This document shows positions 1-5,451 of a stretch of DNA of 7,862 nucleotides, one piece after another; the stretch's first letter is position 1, and each line of letters starts with the position of its first letter. Source of the stretch: Candidatus Nomurabacteria bacterium. GTDB lineage: Bacteria > Patescibacteriota > Minisyncoccia > Phycocordibacterales > UBA1006. The stretch is from contig CALRGS010000027.1 of NCBI GenBank assembly GCA_943357975.1, positions 1 to 7,862 on the forward strand, given 5' to 3'. A program made the position numbers and the translations under genes. The notes under the pieces are model-generated. The model saw only the letters and a list, made by a program, of their open reading frames with translations. It was not told the DNA's origin and searched no databases.

Positions 1-708
1 CTATTTTGGAGTAATGAGTGTTCCAAAGTTGATATCAAAAAAATCTCTGCTTCTTAAATTTTTTAAATCAGTAATTTTTATCGTCACACTGTTTGTTTTT
101 GCAAAAGCAAACGCAACCTCATCCATGACCTGCAAACCTTTTTGGATTACCTCCTGAGTGGTAATTTCTTTAATAAGGGTAGCATCGGGATTCTTCTTTG
201 GATCCTCAGTAAAGAGTGCGCCTACCTCCGTAACCTTAATGACTAAATCTGCACCAACTTCATAAGCACGACTTACTGTTGTCATATCAGTTGAGAAGCC
301 ACACAAGCCAAGCCCTCCACCAAAAATAACAATGCTCTCCTGCTCCTCTGCCCACCATTTTGCCTTACCGGCTTGATAAGGATGAATCTGAAGCATCTCT
401 GCAGCAAAGGGTGCCATGACATGGGACTTCGTCCCAAGCTTATCAAAAACCTTTTTTAAAATAAGAGCATTCTGAACAGTTGAAAGCATTCCAATATGGT
501 CAGCTCCACCATGGTAAAAGTTGAAACTTTGAAGCTCTCTCCCACGGCAAATATTTCCACCACCAACTACAACATAGATAGCATCCCGAGATTCGCTTCT
601 CAAGGAAATAATAGATTCGGCAATTTGCATAATATTTGACTGATCAAAGACAGATGATTCACTTCCAAAGTATTCCCCAGAAATCTTTACGAGTAGTTTT
701 TTGTACAT
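1..708 (-). CDS. pyrH: UMP kinase (uridylate kinase), complete
   Basis: Amino-acid-kinase-family UMP kinase, which phosphorylates UMP to UDP with ATP in the cytosol for pyrimidine nucleotide synthesis. The 235 residues match the usual family length of about 240. Visible motifs in order: KISGE phosphate-binding loop at residues 8-12; VVVGGGNICRG at 46-56 (family GGGNI-RG); ADHIGMLST at 69-77 (family ADYMGMLAT); GGGLGLCGFSTD at 130-141 (family GGTGNPFFTTD), the most diverged stretch; KVTEVGALFTEDPKKNPDA at 158-176 (family DGVY-DPKKNPDA); and VMDEVAFAFAKTN at 194-206 (family MD-TA--L). ATG is at 706-708 and the stop is TAG at 1-3, so the gene is complete at the window edge. No Shine-Dalgarno is visible; the predicted leader is about 17 nt. 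It has its own promoter, and the upstream gene is terminated first, so it is not cotranscribed with it. Confidence 0.95.
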   Translation of the reverse strand: MYKKLLVKISGEYFGSESSVFDQSNIMQIAESIISLRSESRDAIYVVVGGGNICRGRELQSFNFYHGGADHIGMLSTVQNALILKKVFDKLGTKSHVMAPFAAEMLQIHPYQAGKAKWWAEEQESIVIFGGGLGLCGFSTDMTTVSRAYEVGADLVIKVTEVGALFTEDPKKNPDATLIKEITTQEVIQKGLQVMDEVAFAFAKTNSVTIKITDLKNLRSRDFFDINFGTLITPK

Positions 709-731
709 GGTTTTAAATTTTGTTTGGGAGT

Positions 732-760
732 ACTATACGATAATTACCGAGTTTTTGCAA
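732..760 (-). promoter_or_regulatory. pyrH promoter
   Basis: Read on the minus strand, TTGCAA (755-760) is followed by a 17-base spacer and TATAGT (732-737). The predicted transcription start is near 725, about 17 nt before the pyrH ATG. It sits immediately after the terminator of the upstream minus-strand gene, as expected for an independent unit. Called from hexamer match and spacing only. Confidence 0.6.
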
Positions 761-762
761 AT

Positions 763-794
763 AAAAAAAGCAGAAGGTTTACAACCTCCTGCTT
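763..794 (-). terminator. Intrinsic terminator of the membrane protein gene
   Basis: The inverted repeat AAGCAG-A-AGGTT (768-779) and AACCT-C-CTGCTT (783-794) makes an 11-bp stem with one mismatch and a 3-nt loop. On the minus strand it is followed by seven T (the A run at 763-769). It lies 22 bases past the stop codon of the minus-strand gene at 817 and just upstream of the pyrH promoter. Confidence 0.8.
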
Positions 795-816
795 GTTACA
801 AAGTTATTTTAAAAAG

Positions 817-1485
817 TTACTTGGAAGGAATCTCCACCCCAATACTTTTAAAAAACCTCTTTACCCAAATCTCATTCGATAAGATGATATACACTCCGAA
901 ATAACAAGCTTTTAGGAAAATTACCCCATTAAGCAACTGCATCAATCCTCCGGCAAGGTACCCGTACACAGCAATCGCTATTGTAAAAGTAACTATTTCA
1001 CCAAGTATTTCACCGGTAGTAAACTGAATTTCTTTAAAGTCACTTTTTTTGTATTTATTTTCTCCTTGGTGAAAATAATACTTATTTCCATAACCTACAA
1101 ATTCTGTAATTCTTAAAAACAAGTTCGTTACTCCGCAATAAATATACTTACCAATTAACATAAACAAGGCAACTGTAAAGAATGACAACATCTTTTCCAC
1201 GCGGAACAATTCGTCTTGCAGTGAAAAATGAAGAATACTGTTTAAAAAACCATTAAATGTAAACTGCGCGAGGAAATGGCGCAAAGCACTCAGAGTAAGG
1301 TCTGAGGTTGGAACCAGTATAACAAAGAGTAAGTACACCAGTGTCACGTTAAATAACACAGTTTTAAAAACGGTTTTGGCTTTGTTTATAAAGCCCGAGG
1401 TGCTTAAAAGCGCGCTCGAAAAATTGATTGTTTTCATCTTGTATAAGATTGAATTGTGAAAAGAAAAAGTATTGAAAACCTTCAT
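817..1485 (-). CDS. Hypothetical integral membrane protein
   Basis: Family not recognised. The open frame runs back to a TTG at 1539, but that TTG is part of a near-perfect promoter (TTGACA), so translation must start further in. The first ATG after the predicted transcription start is at 1483-1485, giving 222 residues; a second ATG at 1435-1437 would give 206. Numbered from the 1485 start, hydrophobic stretches lie at about 39-59 (VFKTVLFNVTLVYLLFVILV), 99-123 (MLSFFTVALFMLIGKYIYCGV), 160-186 and 190-204. They are separated by an amphipathic segment and a polar, lysine-rich loop at about 130-155 (GNKYYFHQGENKYKKSDFKE). This fits a four-helix inner-membrane protein without a cleavable signal. 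No catalytic motif was seen. The gene is divergent from priA and has its own promoter and terminator, so context gives no functional hint. Confidence 0.7.
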   Translation of the reverse strand: MKVFNTFSFHNSILYKMKTINFSSALLSTSGFINKAKTVFKTVLFNVTLVYLLFVILVPTSDLTLSALRHFLAQFTFNGFLNSILHFSLQDELFRVEKMLSFFTVALFMLIGKYIYCGVTNLFLRITEFVGYGNKYYFHQGENKYKKSDFKEIQFTTGEILGEIVTFTIAIAVYGYLAGGLMQLLNGVIFLKACYFGVYIILSNEIWVKRFFKSIGVEIPSK

Positions 1486-1510
1486 TCGAAGCGATTTCAA
1501 AACCCAATCT

Positions 1511-1539
1511 AATATAGCATATTTAACCAAATATGTCAA
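1511..1539 (-). promoter_or_regulatory. Promoter of the membrane protein gene (consensus -35, extended -10)
   Basis: Minus-strand TTGACA (1534-1539), a 17-base spacer, and TATATT (1511-1516) preceded by TGC form a near-consensus housekeeping promoter with an extended -10. The start is predicted near 1504, about 19 nt before the ATG at 1485. The -35 overlaps the -35 of the divergent priA promoter, so the two polymerases would compete for the same base pairs. Confidence 0.75.
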
Positions 1540-1561
1540 ATAACCCTTAAAATGCTATACT
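1533..1561 (+). promoter_or_regulatory. priA promoter, predicted leaderless start
   Basis: A weak -35 ATGTCA (1533-1538), a 17-base spacer, and an extended -10 TGC-TATACT (1553-1561). Only six bases separate the -10 from the priA ATG at 1568, so transcription would begin at or next to the start codon. The same arrangement, with nearly identical sequence, precedes the methyltransferase gene. Confidence 0.7.
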
Positions 1562-1567
1562 CCCCTT

Positions 1568-3442
1568 ATGAAGATCCTCACGATCATCCCCATCGCCAAG
1601 GGTATTCCTCGCGACGAATTATCCTACTTCTCTGCAAAAGACGTTGCTTTGGGGACTTTGGTGACCGTACCTTTTGGAAAAAGAAGTATTAAGGGTGTCG
1701 TAGTAGATCACCATGAAGTACGCGATTTAAAGTCATCTATTAAATCAAGTGATTTCGCCTTGAGAAATGTAACAACGATTCATTCTGAAACACTACCCAA
1801 AAGTATTTTTACTGCCGCACAAAACACCGCTCGCTACTACTCGCAAAGTATTGGTATGATTTTGAAAACTATTATCCCTGACCAAGTATTTGATTATTAC
1901 TTATCGCATACCATCCCTGAGCAACAAACAAATGTTCGTTCTGATATTCAAACCATTCAAATTCCCTACCGCGAGCGTAGTGCCTATTATCGAACCATGA
2001 TTCGTGAAAACCTCGGTAAAAATGTTTCCACAATGATTATCGCCCCTACCGTAATCCAGGCCGAAAAAATATTCGCGGCAATGCAATTAGGTATCGAAGA
2101 CAAAATTGTGATTGCTCATAGTAAAAAAACAAAGAAACATATCGACAACGTTATCACTCAAGTCCTTGATCCAGAAAAACCTACCGTGCTTATTGCAACC
2201 GCACCTTTTGCAACTCTGGTACGAAGCGATTGGGACACGGTTATTATTGAATCCTCAACATCAAGTAGCTATCGCTATGAATTCAATCCTATTTTCGATT
2301 TGAGGTATTTCGTAGAAGAAATTGCAAAATCATATCATGCGAGAATTATTTATGCAGACACCCTTATTGCAACAACCCTTCGCTCACGCCTTGCATCACG
2401 AGAAATTATTGATGCTCGTTCAACCTGGCATATTTCAAAGCCTGAACAGTTTGAGGTGGTGGATAATAAAATAAAACCATTTTCATTATTAAACGAGAAA
2501 ACAAAAACTTTAATTCAAGAAGCGATTACTCGCGGATCAACAACTCTTTTATTAACCACTCGCAAGGGCCTCGCACCGATCACCAGTTGTTCTGATTGTG
2601 GAACCATTGTCACCTGCCCTATTTGCCAAACACCACTCGTGCTTCATCGCAAGCAAGTTACGAATGCCTCTACTGAGGGACGTATTTATATGTGTCATCA
2701 TTGTATGCACACCACGCTCCCTATGGATGCCTGTAATGCATGTGGAGGATGGCGACTGACAGCGCTTGGAGTTTCGACCGATAGTATTGCGCAGGAACTT
2801 AAGACCCTTTTCCCGAAAGTAATCTCTTTTATTTCAGATGGTGATAGTACTACTACCATTACCCAAGTTCAAAAAATGATCACCTCTTGGAAAGAAACTC
2901 CCGGTGCGATTTTGATTGCAACTCCTATGATTATTCCCTACCTTGATCAGGTAGATTTCGGATGTATTGTTTCTATGGACTCACTACTATCACTACCAGC
3001 ATACACAACCGGTGAAAATGCTTTACATATAGCACTGTCATTCCTTGAAAAGGTTTCTGTGCAAGCTATTTTACAAACAAGAAGCTTCAACCATGAGGTC
3101 ATCCAAGCTATCAATACGGAAAATATTTTTGATTTCATGAAAAATGAACTTGAGACAAGGAGCGTGTTTGGCTATCCTCCTCAAAAAGTGCTCCTCAAGG
3201 TTTCTCGAGAAGTTACTAAAGATACTGCTAAGGAAGCTGCCTCATATCTTGAAAAAGTTTTTGCGCCCTATGATGCTGATTTGCTTATGAAAAAATCTAA
3301 ACTTGCTAATACTATTATTGTTCAAGCTATCATGAAAATTGAGCCTCTTCTTTGGAATGATTTTAATCATGATATTCATCAAGTCATGCAAATCTTGGGA
3401 CGGGATTGGAAAAAAGAAGTAGACCCAGAGAGTGTGTTGTAA
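1568..3442 (+). CDS. priA: PriA-like primosomal protein N' with degenerate helicase motifs
   Basis: Replication-restart protein that recognises branched DNA after fork collapse. The N-terminal DNA-binding domain is evident (GTLVTVPFGKRSIKGVVVD, residues 29-47). Eight zinc-ligand cysteines are intact in four pairs at 341/344, 350/353, 376/379 and 389/392, within the family pattern ending in CHHC and CNAC. The preceding TRKGLAP (331-337) and the C-terminal GYPPQKVLLKVS (535-546) also match PriA. The ATPase core is eroded: there is no GxGKT Walker A where expected near 145-160, the DEEH box is ESST (228-231) within VIIESSTSSSYR, and the motif V/VI region reads ATPMIIPYLDQVDFG (451-465) without the usual TQMIAKG or the GRAGR arginines. 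At 624 residues it is shorter than the roughly 730 of E. coli PriA. Actinobacterial PriA proteins also lack helicase residues, so a structural loader role is plausible. Predicted leaderless mRNA; no Shine-Dalgarno. Confidence 0.85.
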   Translation: MKILTIIPIAKGIPRDELSYFSAKDVALGTLVTVPFGKRSIKGVVVDHHEVRDLKSSIKSSDFALRNVTTIHSETLPKSIFTAAQNTARYYSQSIGMILKTIIPDQVFDYYLSHTIPEQQTNVRSDIQTIQIPYRERSAYYRTMIRENLGKNVSTMIIAPTVIQAEKIFAAMQLGIEDKIVIAHSKKTKKHIDNVITQVLDPEKPTVLIATAPFATLVRSDWDTVIIESSTSSSYRYEFNPIFDLRYFVEEIAKSYHARIIYADTLIATTLRSRLASREIIDARSTWHISKPEQFEVVDNKIKPFSLLNEKTKTLIQEAITRGSTTLLLTTRKGLAPITSCSDCGTIVTCPICQTPLVLHRKQVTNASTEGRIYMCHHCMHTTLPMDACNACGGWRLTALGVSTDSIAQELKTLFPKVISFISDGDSTTTITQVQKMITSWKETPGAILIATPMIIPYLDQVDFGCIVSMDSLLSLPAYTTGENALHIALSFLEKVSVQAILQTRSFNHEVIQAINTENIFDFMKNELETRSVFGYPPQKVLLKVSREVTKDTAKEAASYLEKVFAPYDADLLMKKSKLANTIIVQAIMKIEPLLWNDFNHDIHQVMQILGRDWKKEVDPESVL

Positions 3443-3524
3443 GCCGCCCCTATTACAATCCTTGCCACGAAAAAAGCCCTGCGAATCCGCAAGGCTTTTC
3501 ATAATAGCACCGGCTAGGGGCTTA
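3440..3524. terminator. Bidirectional nested terminator between priA and the convergent small gene
   Basis: The core hairpin is AAAAGCC-C-TGCG (3472-3483), loop AATC, CGCA-A-GGCTTTT (3488-3499), flanked by T runs on both strands: four T on plus and six on minus, including the stem T's. An outer inverted repeat, TAAG-CCG-CCCCTA (3440-3452) with TAGGGGCTTA (3515-3524), encloses it. The outer repeat contains both convergent stop codons and is followed on the plus strand by CTTTTT. It therefore serves priA and the minus-strand gene at 3522-3761. Confidence 0.75.
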
Positions 3525-3761
3525 CTTTTTGCTTGTTACATACCTGGCATAAGCTTTTTTAACTTGCCATAGGCGTTCTTTCTTAAAATGAATTTCGGAA
3601 ATTTGCGTGTGAGCAGTAGCTTCATCAATCTGTTGAACAATCTTTCTTTGTTCAATGGGAAGTTTTTTTAATAGCTGCTTTCTTTCCTCTGTAGGAGCAG
3701 CGAAGCTATTGTTAGCAAGAAATAACAGGCAAGAAATAAGTACAAGAAATTTTAGTTTCAT
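3522..3761 (-). CDS. Small secreted basic protein, unknown function
   Basis: A 79-residue protein of unrecognised family. The N-terminus is a textbook Sec signal peptide: MKLK basic start, hydrophobic core FLVLISCLLFL (5-15), polar region ANNSFA with a probable signal-peptidase I cut after residue 21 (SFA before APTEE). There is no lipobox, because C11 lies inside the hydrophobic core. The mature part of about 58 residues is highly charged and probably helical (EERKQLLKKLPIEQRKIVQQ, then ISEIHFKKERLWQVKKAYARYV) and ends in lysines. It contains no cysteine, which argues against a disulphide-stabilised bacteriocin. ATG is at 3759-3761; no Shine-Dalgarno is visible. It converges on priA with a shared terminator and diverges from the methyltransferase gene. 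Confidence 0.7.
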   Translation of the reverse strand: MKLKFLVLISCLLFLANNSFAAPTEERKQLLKKLPIEQRKIVQQIDEATAHTQISEIHFKKERLWQVKKAYARYVTSKK

Positions 3762-3795
3762 AACGGCTGGTTTAGGTGAATTGATTTAATGAGAG

Positions 3796-3822
3796 ATTAT
3801 CACATATTGTTATTCCTGTCAA
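3796..3822 (-). promoter_or_regulatory. Promoter of the small secreted protein gene
   Basis: Minus-strand TTGACA (3817-3822) is consensus. The best -10 is GATAAT (3796-3801), preceded by TGT as an extended element, with a 15-base spacer; TAATCT at 17 bases is a weaker alternative. The start falls near 3789, giving a leader of about 28 nt. It overlaps the divergent methyltransferase promoter. Confidence 0.55.
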
Positions 3823-3835
3823 ACTGTGCTACACT
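3807..3835 (+). promoter_or_regulatory. Methyltransferase promoter, predicted leaderless start
   Basis: TTGTTA (3807-3812), 17-base spacer, extended -10 TGC-TACACT (3827-3835), then six bases to ATG at 3842. The block TGCTACACTCCCCTCATG differs at only two positions from the block before priA (TGCTATACTCCCCTTATG). Transcription is predicted to begin at or beside the ATG. Confidence 0.7.
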
Positions 3836-3841
3836 CCCCTC

Positions 3842-4741
3842 ATGATTTTAGTAACCTCCAACGAAACGGATTACGAATTGATTGATTCGGGCAATGGAAA
3901 AAAGCTTGAGCGATACGGTTCTGTAATTATGGATCGCCCTGATCCACAAGCTATGTGGCAACCATTAAAGGATCGTGACGTATGGAGCACTGCAAATGCA
4001 GTTTTTATGCGTGAAGGAAAAACTACTAAGTGGCACAATGACAAAACCGTTCCCGCTGCATGGCCTATGCCGTTCGGTGGACTTGTTTTTGAAATTCGTC
4101 CAACATCTTTTAAGCACACCGGCCTGTTTCCTGAACATCGAGAAAACTGGAAATGGATGCAAGATATCCTCAAAAAATCCCTCTCTTTTAGAGAGGGCGA
4201 CAGCCGCCAGGCTGCGGGGAGAGTACAAGTACTCAACCTCTTCGGGTACACAGGAGGAGCGTCACTTGCATGCGCACAAGCAGGAGCTGAAGTCGTTCAT
4301 GTCGATGGATCAAAAATGGCAATCGGTTGGGCAAAGAAAAATCAGGAACTTTCTGGGCTCAACGATAAACCTATCCGATGGATTTTAGACGACGCCATCC
4401 TCTTCTTGAAACGAGAAGTTAAACGCGGAAACACCTATGATGGAATCGTCATGGACCCACCAGCATTTGGTCGTGGACCAAAAGGTGAGGTATGGAAAAT
4501 CGAAGAACAGTTTGATGAGCTTATGAAACTTTGTAAATCAGTACTTTCCGATAAACCACTCTTTTTCCTCATCAATGGATACGCCTCTGGATATTCACCC
4601 ATTGCTTATCAAAACAATCTTTTGGACCTGGTTCAAAAATATGGAGGATCTACTGAAACTGGCGAACTTGCCCTAGAGGAAACAGGTACCCAACGACTCC
4701 TTCCTTGTGGAATATTTGCCAGGTATTCCCCTCTTGCATAA
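3842..4741 (+). CDS. Class I SAM-dependent methyltransferase, RlmI/COG1092-like
   Basis: Cytosolic Rossmann-fold methyltransferase of the group that includes rRNA (cytosine-C5) methyltransferase RlmI; the substrate is not determined. The SAM-binding motif I LNLFGYTGGAS is at residues 131-141, the acidic end of beta-2 VDGS at 154-157, ILDDA at 181-185, and motif IV DPPAFGRG at 205-212. The upstream FEIRPTSFKHTGLFPEHRENWKWM (83-106) is typical of this family, in which it ends just before motif I. The domain closes with FLINGYASGYSP (242-253). At 299 residues it is shorter than E. coli RlmI (about 396) and lacks an N-terminal PUA domain. Residues 113-127 (SLSFREGDSRQAAGR) look like an extra loop encoded by a palindromic insert, in frame and outside the motifs. 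The stop TAA (4739-4741) overlaps the rpsU promoter. An rRNA target fits the neighbouring ribosomal genes but is inference. Confidence 0.8.
   Translation: MILVTSNETDYELIDSGNGKKLERYGSVIMDRPDPQAMWQPLKDRDVWSTANAVFMREGKTTKWHNDKTVPAAWPMPFGGLVFEIRPTSFKHTGLFPEHRENWKWMQDILKKSLSFREGDSRQAAGRVQVLNLFGYTGGASLACAQAGAEVVHVDGSKMAIGWAKKNQELSGLNDKPIRWILDDAILFLKREVKRGNTYDGIVMDPPAFGRGPKGEVWKIEEQFDELMKLCKSVLSDKPLFFLINGYASGYSPIAYQNNLLDLVQKYGGSTETGELALEETGTQRLLPCGIFARYSPLA
4179..4223. repeat. In-frame palindromic element inside the methyltransferase gene
   Basis: Two perfect hairpins lie back to back: CCCTCTC (4179-4185), loop TTTTA, GAGAGGG (4191-4197); then CAGCC (4201-4205), loop GCCA, GGCTG (4210-4214); followed by CGGGGAGAG. 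The element is GC-rich against its surroundings and spans about 15 codons, without frameshift or stop, between the pre-motif I segment and motif I. The layout resembles REP-like or Rickettsia-palindromic-type elements that sit inside genes. Copies elsewhere in the genome cannot be checked here. Confidence 0.55.
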
Positions 4742-4762
4742 ATTTTAAAGCTGTGATAAAGT
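4734..4762 (+). promoter_or_regulatory. rpsU promoter, near-leaderless
   Basis: TTGCAT (4734-4739), 17-base spacer, TAAAGT (4757-4762) preceded by TGA as an extended -10. The start is predicted around 4769, three to four bases before the rpsU ATG at 4773. TATACC at 4762-4767 is an alternative -10 but lacks a matching -35. The -35 overlaps the methyltransferase stop codon. Confidence 0.5.
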
Positions 4763-4772
4763 ATACCCACTT

Positions 4773-5009
4773 ATGGCAATCAATGTAGAAATCACCCGAA
4801 ATAATAACGAAAACGCAGCAAGTGTATTGCGCCGTTTTGTGAAAAAAGTACGAGGCGCTGGCTTCCTTCAGGAAGTTCGTGACCGACGCTACTACACACG
4901 CGTAGCATCAAAATTGCGACGTAAAAACTCTAAGATGGTTTCCCTCGAACGATACAGTAAATTCGTAGAGCAAGAAAAGCTTGGTCAAGGAATCAAGGAT
5001 GCTAAATAA
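4773..5009 (+). CDS. rpsU: 30S ribosomal protein bS21
   Basis: Small basic ribosomal protein of the 30S platform, near the 3' end of 16S rRNA. The family core is clear: ENAASVLRRFVKKVRGAGFLQEVRDRRYY (residues 13-41) followed by the basic segment RVASKLRRKNSKMVS. The 78 residues are slightly longer than the 70 of E. coli bS21, with an extra C-terminal tail (ERYSKFVEQEKLGQGIKDAK). ATG at 4773 has no Shine-Dalgarno in front; the promoter places the transcript start only a few bases upstream. It is followed after 22 bases by ybeY, a rRNA-maturation gene, in the same direction, so at least partial cotranscription is likely. Confidence 0.95.
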   Translation: MAINVEITRNNNENAASVLRRFVKKVRGAGFLQEVRDRRYYTRVASKLRRKNSKMVSLERYSKFVEQEKLGQGIKDAK

Positions 5010-5031
5010 ATCCATCTAAACTACCTTGTTT

Positions 5032-5424
5032 ATGCAAAAACAGTTCGACAATCTCAGTATTACTCGAGAAACGACCGGCAAGCTTCCCCGCTTGCCATTT
5101 TTGCATATCAAAAATGAGATCCTTGGTAAGAACTATGAACTCTCATTAGTATTCATTGGGCGAACGAAAGCTGTCCAGATGCACAAGGATTGGAAGTCAA
5201 AAAATGATCCTGTGAATATTCTCAGTTTTCCACTATCAAAACATGAAGGAGAGATTTTTATCTCACTTGAAAAGGCGCGGAGTGAATGTAAAAATTTCGA
5301 TCGAAGTTATGAAAACTATCTCGCCTTCCTATTTATTCATGGATGTGTACACCTCAAAGGGTATGCTCATGGTTCAAAAATGGAGTCTCTCGAGAAAAAA
5401 TATCGTACACAATTTGGCGTTTAG
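5032..5424 (+). CDS. ybeY: Endoribonuclease YbeY (rRNA maturation factor)
   Basis: Zinc metallo-endoribonuclease of the UPF0054 family, involved in 16S rRNA 3'-end maturation and ribosome quality control. The metal motif HGCVHLKGYAH gives H103, H107 and H113, matching H-x3-H-x5-H of the family (usual form HG-LHL-GYDH; here the Asp is Ala). PVNILSFP (60-67) corresponds to PTDVLSFP, and EGEIFIS (72-78) to the family GDI-IS. At 130 residues it is a little short for the family. ATG at 5032 is preferred; an in-frame TTG at 5026 would add two residues. A terminator-like hairpin lies in codons 16-24. The gap to rpsU is 22 bases. A TAAACT at 5017-5022 could be a -10, but no -35 supports it. The ftsA promoter begins in its last codons. 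Confidence 0.92.
   Translation: MQKQFDNLSITRETTGKLPRLPFLHIKNEILGKNYELSLVFIGRTKAVQMHKDWKSKNDPVNILSFPLSKHEGEIFISLEKARSECKNFDRSYENYLAFLFIHGCVHLKGYAHGSKMESLEKKYRTQFGV
5077..5102 (+). terminator. Terminator-like hairpin inside the start of ybeY
   Basis: A perfect 7-bp stem GGCAAGC (5077-5083), loop TTCCCC, GCTTGCC (5090-5096), followed by ATTTTT (5097-5102). It lies 68 bases past the rpsU stop but within ybeY codons 16-24 (GKLPRLP). It could trim most transcripts after rpsU and attenuate ybeY. Being in coding sequence, it may be disrupted by translating ribosomes, or it may be chance. Confidence 0.45.
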
Positions 5425-5442
5425 CCTTTTTTTGTTTATAAT
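5414..5442 (+). promoter_or_regulatory. ftsA promoter
   Basis: TTGGCG (5414-5419), 17-base spacer, and a perfect TATAAT (5437-5442), nine bases before the ftsA ATG at 5452. The start is predicted near 5449, so the transcript is leaderless or nearly so. The -35 lies in the last codons of ybeY, before its TAG at 5422-5424. Confidence 0.7.
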
Positions 5443-5451
5443 GAATCCATC

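Noticed and set aside
701..904. Plus-strand frame of 67 codons downstream of pyrH's start
   Set aside because: It runs through the pyrH promoter and the terminator hairpin and is antisense to the membrane protein's end; no coding character.
3871..4388. Several long frames overlapping the methyltransferase on both strands (up to 137 codons)
   Set aside because: All are shadows of a gene with clear SAM-binding motifs; they lack recognisable domains or start signals.
5026..5031. TTG as start codon of ybeY
   Set aside because: An ATG follows two codons later; nothing such as a Shine-Dalgarno favours the TTG.
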